DNA of 64,000 nucleotides from Phylloscopus collybita (lineage: Eukaryota; Chordata; Aves; Passeriformes; Phylloscopidae), in the NCBI GenBank assembly GCA_027886175.1, contig JAJNNQ010000077.1:186001-250000 (forward strand). The letters run 5' to 3'. This document shows, piece after piece, positions 54,074 through 64,000 of this stretch. Made by a program: the position numbers and the translations under genes. A model generated the notes under the pieces. It had not been told where the DNA came from, ran no database searches, and saw only the letters and a list, made by a program, of their open reading frames with translations. Each line of letters opens with the position of its first letter. Position 1 is the first letter of the stretch.

Positions 54074-56620
54074 TGGTGAAGGAAGGCACACTGATAAGTC
54101 AGGGGAGACATTCCTGAGTGATTCCCAAGCCCTTTCTCTCAGCCCTGCTCCTGCCACTCTGTGCTAGCCAATTTTCTTTTTCTCAGAGCCCTTCCCTCAG
54201 CCCAGTGCCTGGAGCTCTGCTGGGATCTGGCCCCGTTGCTGTGACCAGCAGGGGCTCTGCCCATGGACACCCAGGGCTCAGCTCTGCTCTGCAGCAGTGG
54301 GGCCATGGGAACGGGGACAGGGGCCAGGCCTGGGGTTGGACTTCATCAGCCCAAAGTTCTCCTGAGGCAGAGGAGCTTGGCAGCATCTCCTGTGCCAGGG
54401 CTAAGGAATGGTGATGACCAAAGGCAGTTTGAGAGGGTTTCCTGCTGTGCCCAGAGAGATCAGAGAGAACTGTGCAGGGCAAGAGCATTGGCTGTAACTC
54501 AGTGAAGGGTGAGGGGAGCTGCTCTGTCACTCCATCTGTCCCCAGCTGCCCTTTCTGAGATCCAGGGCAGTCACTGTGCTGCCCTGGAAATCAGCCTGAC
54601 ACAGCTGAGAGCAGAGGGAGCCACAGCAAAGCAAAGTGGCTCAGCTTTTCTCAGAGTCTCAGCCCCAGCCCTGGCCAAGGACACTCCTGTCCCCCAGTGT
54701 CCCCTGGAGGCAGCTGACAGCTTGGATGGCATCCCCAGGACACACCAAGGGTCCTGTCCATGGCACTGCTGGAGGAGAGTCAGCTCATTCCCAGCCTGCC
54801 AGCCTGCCCTGCCCAGAGCTCTCCAGGCACAGGGAGCTGGGACACCCCACTGCTGTGCTCAGCCTGAGCAGGAGGAGCCCAAGGGCTGGGCCTGAGCCTG
54901 CAGCTGGAAGTGCCATTCCCAGAGAGCCCCTCAGCAATGGCAGCAGCAGCTGGGCAAGGCAAGGAGAGAGAGAGCCAGGCCCTGAGGAAAAGCCTTTCCC
55001 TGCCCAGCCCTGCCCAGCCCCTGCAGTGCAGGCAGCAGCAGTGCAGGACAGTGGCCTTCAGGCCCTGGGCAGCAGGCAATGGGCACATGGCAGCAGAGAT
55101 GCCCTTCATCTCTGCAGCTGCTCTGCCGGCCCAGGAGGGGACTGAGGGCCCCCAGCCCCCGGGCTGAGGGCTGTGCTGGCTGCCAGGGGACACAGCAGCT
55201 GTGCTGCTCAGGGCAGTGTCTGCCCTGCAGGGCAGGGCTGGCAGCTGCCACATCTCCCCTGCAGCAGCAGCAGCAGCAGCAGGGCTGCCCTCAGCACTGC
55301 CTCCCTCCCTCCCTGCCCAGGGCTCTGCTGCTGCAACTGTCCCAGCCCGAGCTGTTCCTGTGGGCCCGGGCTCCTTCCCTGCCACAGCTGCCAGAGCCCA
55401 GCCCAGCCCCTGGGCCAGCTCTGCCCTGCAGCTGCTCCCGGCTGCAGGCATTAAAGAACAGCTCCCCCAGGCCTGGGCACCATGGAAAACTGATGCTGCA
55501 TGGATCTGGAGCCTGGGGAGCTGCAGGCACTTGCTGAGGTTCCCATGAAAACTCAGTGGGATGGTTGAAGAGCCTCAGGCCCTGCTCTGCCCTGCACAGC
55601 TGAGTTTCCAATGCCACCAAGCTGAGGCAGAGAAAAGTGGGAGCACAGATTCAAGAAAGCAGAGACCCAAGCAGGAAACCCCTGCCCTGAATGAGCTCAT
55701 GCCAAGTCCCCTCAGAAATGACCTGGGCATGAGCTGGAGCTCTGAGCAGCCCTGGCACACACACAGCACCCTCTCCACAGCAGCAGCAGCAGCAGGACCT
55801 GCCTTTCTCTATTCACTGCCTCTGCATCCACTGCTCCCCTCCAGCATCCATGGGAGCTCCCAGGCAGGCTGAGAGCTGCCCCTGGCAGGTGGCAGATGCC
55901 CTGGGCTGGCCAAGAGCCCTGAGGGCTGCAGGAGCTGCTGTGCAGGACAGCCCTGGGCAGCCCTGGCTGCAGCCCCAGCTTCAGCCCCTGCAGCCGTCCC
56001 TGGCAGCAGGAGCCGTCCTGCCCTGTCCCTCTGACGGTGCCCAGGGCAGCCCCGCTCTGGAGCACATCCTCCCCCAAAGCAGAAAGGGCAGCAGAGCCAT
56101 CCTTACAGTCACCTCAGTGCTGTCCTGGGTCAGCTTGAGGAGATCCCTGCAGCCACAGACTGACTGTGTCAGAAGTGGTGAAGATTTCCCCAGGAAGAAA
56201 TTTAGAATTTTCAAAAGCTGTGAAGATTTCTCCATGAAGAATCTCAGAATTGTCCTTGCTGTTTCTTTAAGCCTCTGTCTGCTTCACTGCTCTCAGGTAC
56301 CTGCAGGGCCAGGAGAGGATCTGCTCCTCAGGAGAAATGTCTTTTTGTAGCTCTTCTTGGTTGCCAAGATCATTCTCTCTTCCAGGAGCCCAGCCCAGCT
56401 CATCACCACAGACACAGCACAAGGACTTTAATTAATCTCTTGGGGATTTGGTGCTGTTTACATCAGACTGAGTCCCTCAGAGTGTGCAAAAAAAACTTCT
56501 CAAGAACTCCAAATCAGATTCAAAGTCCAAACTTTCTTTATGTTTTAATGGGTCCCACTGAGAAACACAACTGAGAAAGTTTCTCCAGGTTCCAGGTAGA
56601 GCAGAACACTGCAGGCAGTG
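54074..56620 (-). other. 5' flank of OR gene 3 (block C)
   Basis: Non-coding, inverted counterpart of 27,550-29,580. Contains a (CAG)n run of eight repeats near 55,261-55,284. ORFs in many frames come from CTG/CAG-rich composition. Phrases at 56,490-56,560 correspond to 4,130-4,180 and 27,560-27,610, so the block ends close to the ~145-bp array region, which is not itself present here. Confidence 0.65.
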
Positions 56621-56763
56621 AGGACAGGTGGGGACAAACAAGGCAAAGGTGTCTCTGATGCTGAGCAAACCTGGATGTGTTTCAGGTATGCAAAGGGCCA
56701 AGGCCTGAGCCCCAGCCCCTGCCAAGGCACATCCTGTCCCTCCCTCCTTGCTCAGGCCTCTTC

Positions 56764-57514
56764 CCAGGCCACTGGCATGTGGGGATGTGCAATGCCAAGG
56801 GCAGCACCATGGGGCAGCCCCTGCCAGGCTGCTGAGCAGGGACAAGGAGGCCATGAGGCCCTTGCAGGCCTGCAAGGGTCACTTGTCCCCTCCTGCTGGC
56901 TCAGGCCCAGGGCCAGCAGCCATGGCCCAAGTGCTGCAGGAGTTGGCTGTGTCAGGGCCTTGCAGCTGCTGCCCATGCCTGTGCCCTGTGCAGCCCAGGC
57001 TGTCCTACGGTGTCCATGCCCTGTGCCTCTGTCCCTGCAGGCTGTCGTCACCCGCGGCTGCCCCACCTGGCTGGGCCCTTCCTTTGCTGACAGCTCTGCG
57101 TCCTGCCTGCCTCTGCCTGGGCACACAGAGCCTTGGGCTGGATACCAAAAGGGTTCATTCCATTTTTACTGTGCCTGTGAGCTTCTCGCACAGGAACAAG
57201 GCATGCAGGGCCTGCTTTCCCTGCAAGGATGGTTGGAAGAGAAGAAGAAGACATCTGGCTCAAGAGTGCAGTGACAGAAGAAACAAAGAGGGAATGGGGG
57301 AACTTGTGGTGGGTTTTATGTTTATGGCTAAATTGCTATATATATGTGTTAAGTATATTTAAAATGTATATAAGTAACACTCTTTTAGAATCACATGTCC
57401 ATGTAAGGTTATGAGTTACCAAATGTTGGACCTCAAGCCTGAATCAGTGATCCCCTCCTAAACACCAAGATAGTGTTAAGGAGTCCTATTCTGATATTTC
57501 AGGGTTTTGGTTAC
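56764..57514. repeat. Right copy of the direct segmental duplication
   Basis: Matches 1-734, including the AT-rich end 'agtaacactcttttagaatcacatg' shared by both copies, and leads into minisatellite array 5. The 218-codon and 204-codon plus-strand ORFs are extended versions of those at the window start, with no domain. Confidence 0.88.
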
Positions 57515-59265
57515 AGCAGGACCCCACAGAATCAAGGAGTCAGGTGTGATACTTTGAACACTGATGGAACCAAAATCCTTTGTGACACAGCAGGGCCACA
57601 TGGAACCAATGGTCCATTGTGATACTGCAGATCCAAGGAGATCATTGAGACACTATGGAACCTCATGGAATCCAAAGTACATTGTGACAGGGAAAGGCTT
57701 CATGGAACCAAGAGTCCATTGTGACAGAGCAAGGCCTTGTTTGAGCAAGAGAACCATTGCTGATAGTCCAGAAACTCATGGAACCGAGGGACCACTGTGA
57801 CATACTGGGGCTGCAGGGGATGGAAGGTCCATCGTGACAATGCAGATCCAAGGAGACCATGGTGACACCGTGGGGCCTTGTGGAACCAAAGGGGACATTC
57901 TGACACAGCAAGGCCTTGTAGAACCAAGTAAGCCATTGTGTCACTGCTGAACCTCACAGAACCAAAGTGACCATGGTATACTGTGGGACCTCATGGAACC
58001 AAGGGTCCATGGTGACACTGCAGAACCAAGGAGACTGTTGTTGGCAGTAGGAAAGCTCATGGAACCAGAACTCCATTGTGACACAGCAAGGTCTTATGCA
58101 ACCAAGGGTCCATTACAACTCTCTTGGGCCTCATGAAGCCACAAGCCATTGTGACACAGTGTGGCCACATGGAGCCAAGGGGCCATTGTGACTGAGGAAC
58201 CTCATGGAACCAACAGTCCATTGTGACATTGTGGGCCCCTGTGGAAGCCAGGCGACCACAGTGACATTGCAGGGCCTCATGGAACAATGGAGACTGTTCT
58301 GACATTTTGGGACCCACTGGAACCAAGGGGCCATTAGAGCATAGCAGGGCCTCATGGAATCAAGGGTAGCACAGTGAACACTGTGGGTCTCCATGATATG
58401 AAGGGTCTATTCTGACACCGTGGAACCAAGGATACCATTGTGACACTCTGGGGCATCGTGGAACCAAAGGTCCATTGTGACCCAGCAGGGCCTCATGAAA
58501 CCCTGCAGGCCATTTGTACACCTGGAGGCCCTGATAAACCAAAGGACCATTGTGGCACTTCAGGCCCTGGGGAGCCAAGGGGTCCATAGTGACACTGTGG
58601 GGCTGAATGGAACCAAGGGACAATTGTGGCCCTGTTTGACACCATTGGACCAAGGGGTTCATTGTGACACTGCAGGGCCCCATAGAACTAAGGATTCATG
58701 GAACAGTGCAGGACTCCATGGAAGCAAAGGTCCATTGTGACATTGCAGGGCCTCATGGAATCCTGGAGATCATGATGAAACTTTGAGGCCTCATTGAACC
58801 AAGGGGCTCTGCAGGGTTTTGCGGACCAAAGAAGACCATTGTGACACTGCAGGGCCTCATTGAACCAAGGGTCAGTTGTGTTACTGCAGTACCAAGGAGA
58901 CCATTGTGACACTGAAGGCCTCATGGAAGCAAGGGGGGACAATTGTGACACTACGGGGTCCAATGGAATCAAGGGGTCAGTCAGTGTGAAAGAGCTGGGC
59001 CTCATGCAGCCAAGGGGCCATTGTGATCCTGAGGCACCACTGTGACACTGCAGGACTGTCTGGAATCATGGAGACCATTGTGACACGCTGAGTCCTTATG
59101 GAACCAAGGGGCCACTGTGTCATTGTGCAGCTCCATGGAACCAAGGAAACCATTTTGGCACTGCAAGGCCTCATGGAAGCAAGGGCCCAGTGTGACACTG
59201 TGGGGACCCATGGAAACAAGGGGCCAGTGTGACACAGTGGGGCCCTGTGGATCCAAGTGAACAGG
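57515..59265 (+). repeat. 37-bp minisatellite array 5
   Basis: Direct counterpart of array 1: individual diverged units can be paired in order (for example the 'tgttgttggcagta' unit at 1,260 and 58,033). Forms the left outer arm of the inverted repeat centred near 60.4 kb. Confidence 0.94.
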
Positions 59266-59279
59266 GAACAGGTCTGGTT

Positions 59280-60110
59280 GGCTGGGCCTGACTGGCTCAA
59301 CTGACCTGAGGGTCTCTTCTCATGTGCCCCTGAAACCCTGGGGCTCTGGGCTTTCCTTCCTATGGAAAAGAACCATCCCTCCTGCTCAGGCACCCATGGA
59401 CAAAAATGGTACTTCTCCAAAATTCGCTGTATACAAGGGTTTCTCCCAGACTAAAACTGCCAGGACAGACAGACCTGGCTCACCTTGGCCTCTGGTGATC
59501 ACCTCTAATCTGCCCTGGAAATCCAGGGGCTCTGTGCTTTCCTTGCTATGGGAAAGAACTGGCCCTCCCATGCAGCTGCTCATGGCTGAAATTGGGATTC
59601 TGACCACAAAATTCCATATATCCGAGATACAGAATCCAAGATATTTATTCCATTGCTCCCAGATGAAAGCTGCCAGGACAGACAGCTCTGGCTGGCCTTG
59701 GCCTCTGGTGGCTGCCATTCATCAGCTCCTGAAACACTGGGACTCTGTGCTTTCCTTCCTGTGGAGACCATGGTGACACTGTGAGGCGCCATGGAACCAA
59801 GGGGAGATGGAACAGGTCTGGCTGGTTTGGCCTCCCAGGGACCACCCGACTGGTCCTGCTGATCTTGGAATGCTGAGGGCTGCCTCTCGTCAGCCCCTGG
59901 AGGACTGAGCAACTCTGTGTTTTCCTTCCTATGGAAAAGAACCATCCACCTTCCTGGTGCCCACAGCCAAAACTGATACTCCCCCTGAAAAATTCCCTCT
60001 ATGCAAGGATTCTCCCAGACAAAAGCTGTCAGGACAGAGAGCTCTGGCTGGCTTTGGTCTCTGCTGGTCACCTCTCATCTCAAGGAAGCCCTGAGGAAAG
60101 GATTTGAACA
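59280..60110 (-). repeat. ~213-bp tandem repeat, left arm
   Basis: About four units marked by 'ctgtgctttccttcctatgg' (near 59,350, 59,533, 59,745 and 59,910) and 'gccaggacagacag'. On the minus strand two neighbouring units stay in the same frame for about 71 codons each (RKAQSPSVSGADEWQP and FIWEQ/LVWEKP phrases). Other units are shifted in frame. A single 37-bp unit is embedded at 59,762-59,815. No homologue recognised. Confidence 0.8.
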
Positions 60111-60394
60111 GGTTTGACTACTGGAACATCAATGAGTCTCTCATCCTCTGAAGAACTCAGATGCTCTTCTGATCATATGTGTCCTTTTTTTCTCGTTGTC
60201 AATTATGCATGATATATTATTTTCAGCTCAAAAGTATTATTCCTATCAGTCTTCCAGTGTTATCTGGCACAAAACATCTCCTCTACAGATGGATCCAGGT
60301 CACCTGTAGAAGCAAACACAATGAAGAATGCAGCAGGAATTTCTGTCTCTGCTCCCATCTGTCCCATCTCCTCTCTGAGATTATATTGAAATTA

Positions 60395-60712
60395 ATGAAG
60401 ACGGAGTTGAAAGCCTATGGGTAAGAATCAGTAGGAAGGCCAACAAGACTGACATCCTACTGGGAGTATGTTATCATCCACCCAGCAGGAAGAAGAAGTG
60501 GACAACTTATTCTATGAGCAGCTGGAGAATGTTTCAGGACCACCAGCCCTTGTTCTTGGAGGTGACTTTAACCTACCAGACATCTGCTGGGAACTGAATA
60601 CAGAAGAAAAGAGGCAGTCCAGGAAGGTTTTGGAGTGTATGGAAGACACCTTTTTGCCTCAGCTGGTGAGTGAGCCCACCCAGGGAGGGACTATGTTGGA
60701 CCTGCAGATCCA
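60395..60712 (+). pseudogene. CR1 LINE endonuclease fragment
   Basis: Translates to a CR1 ORF2 apurinic-type endonuclease segment: DILLGVCYHPP, then after a one-frame shift (~60,478) a stretch with ALVLGGDFNLPDICWE, RQSRKVLECMED and LVSEPTQGG. GDFNLPD is the catalytic-core Asp/Asn motif of the family. The frameshift and truncation on both sides make it inactive. It lies at the centre of the inverted repeat and is a different part of ORF2 from the other CR1 pieces here. Confidence 0.9.
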
Positions 60713-60729
60713 GGGATGAGGAGGAGATG

Positions 60730-61190
60730 GAGAGAGGCAGATGAGAGCTGGCTCTCAGGTGGCCAAAGGAACCGAGGCTGTCCTGGCAACTTTTGTCTGG
60801 CAGCTATCCTTGGATGCCTGGAATTATGGAGGCAGATTTCTAGTTGTGGCCATGGACACCTGGACATGAAAGATGATTTCTTCCATGGGAAGAGAAGCAC
60901 GGCCCCCCAGTGTTTTGAAGGCAGAGGAGAAGTGGCCCTCAAGACGCCAAGGCCAGCCAGAGCTGTCTGTCCTGCCAGGTTTCATATGGGAACAATCCTT
61001 AGATAGAATCAAATTTGGAGGTAGAATCCCCAATTTGGCCATGGGCACCTGGAGGAGAAGGACAGTTCTTTGTCACAGGAAGGAAAGCACAGAACTCCAG
61101 GGATTCAAGGAAAGATAAGAAGCAGCCCTCAACGTGCCAAGGTCAGCTGGACCAGTTAGACAGCCCCCAGAGGCCAAGCCAGCCAGACCT
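60730..61190 (+). repeat. ~213-bp tandem repeat, right (inverted) arm
   Basis: About two units of the same repeat in opposite orientation, with GRKAQNSRDSRKDKKQP and GREARPPSVLKAEEKWP-like translations on the plus strand. Continues directly into minus-orientation minisatellite array 6. Confidence 0.78.
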
Positions 61191-61194
61191 TTTT

Positions 61195-62331
61195 CATGTT
61201 CTTGGATCCTTGGGGCCCTGCAGCATCACAATTTCCCCATGGTTCCATGAGGTCCCATCGTATAACAAATGATCTCTGTTTCCATGAGGCCCAGCAATAT
61301 CACAGTGGTCTTCTTGCCTCCACAGAGTCACAATGGCCCCTTGCTCCCATGAGATCTGGCAGTGTCACAGTGGTGGCCTTGGTTCTGTGAGGCCCTGTGG
61401 TGTCACAATGTCTCCTTGGTTCCTCAAGGCCCTGAAGAGCCTGTGGCTTCAACGAGGCCTCAAAGTGCCACAATGATCCCCAGCATTCCGTGAGGCCCTG
61501 AAGTGTCACAGGGGCACCTGGGTTCCATGAGGCCCTGAAGTACGGAATGGCTCCTTGATTCCATTGGACCCCTCACTGTTACACGAGTTCTTAGTTCCAT
61601 GGAGTCCTGTATTGCACAATGGCCCCTCAGTTCTACAAGGTCCCAGAGTGTCACAATGGCCCTTTGCTCCTTTGAAGCCATAGGATGTCACAATGGTCTC
61701 ATTGGTTCCACGAGGCCCTGCAGTTCCACAAGGGCCCTTTGGTGTCACAAGGCCTTGAAGCGTCGTAACCGTCTCAGGGGGTTCTCTTGTCGGTTCATAA
61801 TGGCCTCTTTGGTTCCATGATGCTCGATAGTGTAAAGATCAGTGTAACTGACTCTGTGGAACTCTAAGTTTCACAAAGTCCAAACGTCCTCATGGTCCCA
61901 TGGAGCCCCACAGTGTCGCCATGATCCTCTTGATTCCATGAGGCCCTGCAGTGTCACAATGGCCCCTTGGTTCCAGTGGGTCCTGAGGTGTCATCATGGT
62001 CTCCATGGTTCCACAAGGCCCTACAATGTCACAATGGACTTTTGGTTCCATGAGCTTTCATACTGCCAACAACAGTCTCCCTGGTTCCTCAGTGTCACAA
62101 GGGACCCTTTGTTCCATGAGGTTCAGTGGTGTAACATGGACACCTTGATCCCATGAGGTTCTGTAGTGTCACAATGGACTCCTTGGTTCTGCGGCCCTGC
62201 TGTGGAACAATGGACCCGTAGTTCCATGAGGTTCTGTAGTGTCACCATGGTCTCTTTGGTTCCACAAGGCCCTGCTGTGCCACAATGGCCCCTTGTTTCC
62301 ATGAGGTTCTGTACTGTACACAGATTCCCCT
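61195..62331 (-). repeat. 37-bp minisatellite array 6
   Basis: About 30 degenerate units in minus orientation (TTGGTTCCATGAGGCCCTG phrases on +). Forms the right outer arm of the inverted repeat opposite array 5. Ends exactly where an LTR begins. Confidence 0.93.
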
Positions 62332-62334
62332 TGG

Positions 62335-62737
62335 TGTAGGACGATGGTTTGTCAAGAGAATAGAGACAGTGCTGAAGGCAATCTCGTCCCTGATAAACTG
62401 CAGCTGTACTAATTACCAAGAGTGGGGACAGCCTCGCCCTTAATAGATCACAGCTCTGTCTAAAGAGAATGAGTGTTATAAAACAGTGGGTTGGCTGGTT
62501 GAGAGTCAGTTGGAGTCTACAGGCCATGCTGTTCAGGAGAAGGGTCAAGCAAGTGTGTGAGGGTCAGACAGGGTCAGGTGATCATGCAGTGGACAGGAAA
62601 GAGTTCGCTGGTCCTGCAGAAAGAGAGGAGTCAGAAGGCTGTGTGGAGCTGCCTGTGGGTAGGCTACAGTGATAAAGGTGTGAGAGTTTTTAGAGAATAA
62701 GGAACTAACGCCTGCATCAGTCATGACTCCACTGTCA
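62335..62737 (+). mobile_element. Retroviral LTR with TATA box
   Basis: Starts TGTAGGACGATGG right after the minisatellite and ends ...CTGTCA, about 403 bp. A TATA box (TATAAAA, ~62,477) and a weak AATAAG-type poly(A) signal (~62,694) are in LTR order. It is followed by two bases and a TGG-starting candidate primer-binding site, so this is a 5' LTR rather than a solo one. Confidence 0.65.
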
Positions 62738-63170
62738 ACTGGTGCCCCTCACAAGGACCGGGCAACAATGGATGGTGACCCCAATGTGATCCTGGCAGAT
62801 GAGTACAGACCTAAGAGCAGTGAGACAGAGCAGTTGGAGCCCAGCCCAACTGAGCCAGGCAGACCAAGAGCCTGAAGAACTGAGCCAAGTTGACCTGAGA
62901 GCAAAACAGGCTGACCTCAGAGCCTAAAAATCCGGATGCGTTGCAGCCAGGAGGACCTGAGAGCCTAAGAGCAATGTAGGCAGACCTGAGAGCCCAAGAG
63001 TCCGGATGACTTATGAGACACCGACCCCAAGGTCCGGCCGCAGGGTGCAGGATCCTGGGGCGGCACGTGCCGGTGTTCGCGGCAGCACGGCGGAGCTGGA
63101 AGTGGTGGCAGAGCTCTGATAGGCAGAGTCAGAGCTGCAAAAAAGGACGGTACGAAAAGCTTGGAGTTAC
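62738..63170 (+). mobile_element. Proviral leader remnant with candidate primer-binding site
   Basis: TGGTGCCCCTCACAAGGA at 62,740 has the right position for a tRNA primer site; a second candidate (TGGTGACCCC) starts at 62,773. Downstream, 'cctgagagcctaagagcaat' and 'cctgagagcccaagagtccg' are internal direct repeats, followed by a CpG-rich stretch. No gag gene can be read with confidence. Confidence 0.5.
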
Positions 63171-63177
63171 CAACTAA

Positions 63178-63275
63178 CACAAAAAAAACCAAAAAAAACC
63201 CCAGAAAAACAAAAAAAAAATAGCAAAAAAACCCACCAAAAAAAAACCAAAAACAAACAAACAAAAAAAACCACA
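63178..63275 (+). repeat. A-rich low-complexity tract
   Basis: Poly-A interrupted by CC and single C/G bases. The long T-rich ORFs antisense to it are meaningless. Confidence 0.9.
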
Positions 63276-63789
63276 CAAAAAAAGCAGCAGATGACCAAAC
63301 TCAAAGAGAAGAAACGTTATGAAAACAAGGTTAGAACTGCATGAGGGGAAGTGTTGAAAAGACCACGACATGAGGGAGAGAAACAGCAAGCAGAGATGTT
63401 GCTTCAGTAGACAAAAGAATTGAAATTGCAGCAGACAAAAGCAAAACAAACTGAAAAAGGAACAAGAGAACTTGCTAAGGCAGCAGTGGGAACTTGGGAC
63501 AGATTATTTCTATTATTCAGTTCAATGTGTTTATTTGCTGGTGAAACATACATATTGTATTCAAAAGTTATTATTCCATAGGCAAAAGTCCCATGGGCAT
63601 GGATATCAATAGGCATAAGTGCAAAAGCTAATATTCCATGTAAGAGAATGATGTTCTATTCTGTTAAGAGCAAAACTAAACCAAAACAAACAACAAAGAG
63701 AGGCTTAGGAATTAATGAGAAAGGTACAGAGAAGGTTGTTATGCCACTGTAAACTTTCACTCAGAGTCTACATTTCAAATACCAAAGGT
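63276..63789 (+). other. Unassigned A-rich sequence after the proviral leader
   Basis: Lysine- and glutamine-rich short frames broken by stops could be the remains of a gag region, but no motif supports this. No gene called. Confidence 0.3.
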
Positions 63790-64000
63790 GCCCCATCTGA
63801 AGGAGCATTTCTCCTCAGGAGAAATGTCTTCTTGAAACTTTTCTAGGTTGCCAGGAGCTGCCTCTGTGCCAGGAACCTGGGGCAGCTGAGCCCCCAGACA
63901 CAGCACAAGGACTTTAATGAACCTGCTGTGGATTTGGTGTTGTTTACAGCAGAGTCAGTCCCGGAGAGTGTGTTCAAAAAACTTCTCAAGAACTTTAAGT
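63790..64000 (-). repeat. Start of another inverted OR-block flank
   Basis: Matches 56,310-56,530 in the same orientation ('cacagcacaaggactttaat', 'aaacttctcaagaact'), the outer end of OR block C. A further inverted block, possibly with a fourth OR gene, is likely just beyond the window. Confidence 0.75.

Noticed and set aside
53117..54157. Extended 346-residue start for OR gene 3
   Set aside because: The extra 36 codons contain a probable splice acceptor and are not shared with genes 1 and 2, whose aligned start gives 310 residues in all three.

Overview
The window looks like avian genomic DNA, most likely from a songbird. It carries three intact, intronless olfactory receptor genes of the bird-expanded OR14-like class, two KRAB-less C2H2 zinc-finger loci of a passerine type, CR1 LINE fragments, and many solo LTRs of avian endogenous retroviruses. 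No tRNA, rRNA, CRISPR or operon-like organisation was seen. Almost everything else is duplicated sequence, so the window reads as a repeat-rich, rearranged gene-family cluster. All identities quoted are by-eye estimates.

Layout. (1) 1-2,490: a paralogous segment followed by a 37-bp-period minisatellite; the pair recurs in the same orientation at 56,760-59,265. (2) 2,980-9,210: OR block A with OR gene 1 (7,291-8,223, +). (3) 9,918-15,200: solo LTRs, a second minisatellite split by an LTR, and a LINE reverse-transcriptase scrap. (4) 16,020-22,053: a large imperfect palindrome holding the same old retroviral insertion in both arms, with a decayed OR tail just outside. (5) 24,142-26,273: minisatellite and two solo LTRs. 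(6) 26,284-33,070: OR block B with OR gene 2 (29,602-30,534, +). (7) 33,700-49,230: the zinc-finger neighbourhood, with a decayed locus (34,501-35,991, -), an intact 14-finger gene (43,459-44,874, +), an orphan zinc-finger 3' end in opposite orientation, several short tandem repeats and nine LTRs, one nested in another. (8) 50,035-56,620: a minisatellite, a CR1 tail and OR block C in inverted orientation with OR gene 3 (53,117-54,049, -). (9) 57,515-62,331: a second imperfect inverted repeat built of the 37-bp minisatellite and a ~213-bp repeat. (10) 62,335-63,170: an LTR with a primer-binding-site-like sequence and leader. The end of the window (63,790 on) enters another inverted OR-block copy.

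Function. The three OR genes would encode seven-transmembrane chemoreceptors expected to act in olfactory neurons through G proteins. They are nearly identical over their first third and differ mainly in TM3 and TM5. The intact zinc-finger gene would encode a sequence-specific DNA-binding protein with 14 perfectly spaced fingers and no recognisable effector domain. The density of LTRs around it fits, but does not prove, the usual association of tandem zinc-finger genes with retroelements. No new enzymatic or defence system was found. The novelty is structural: the multi-array 37-bp family with open antisense frames, palindrome arms carrying different states of one proviral insertion, and an ~870-bp near-identical tract shared by two otherwise diverged OR blocks.
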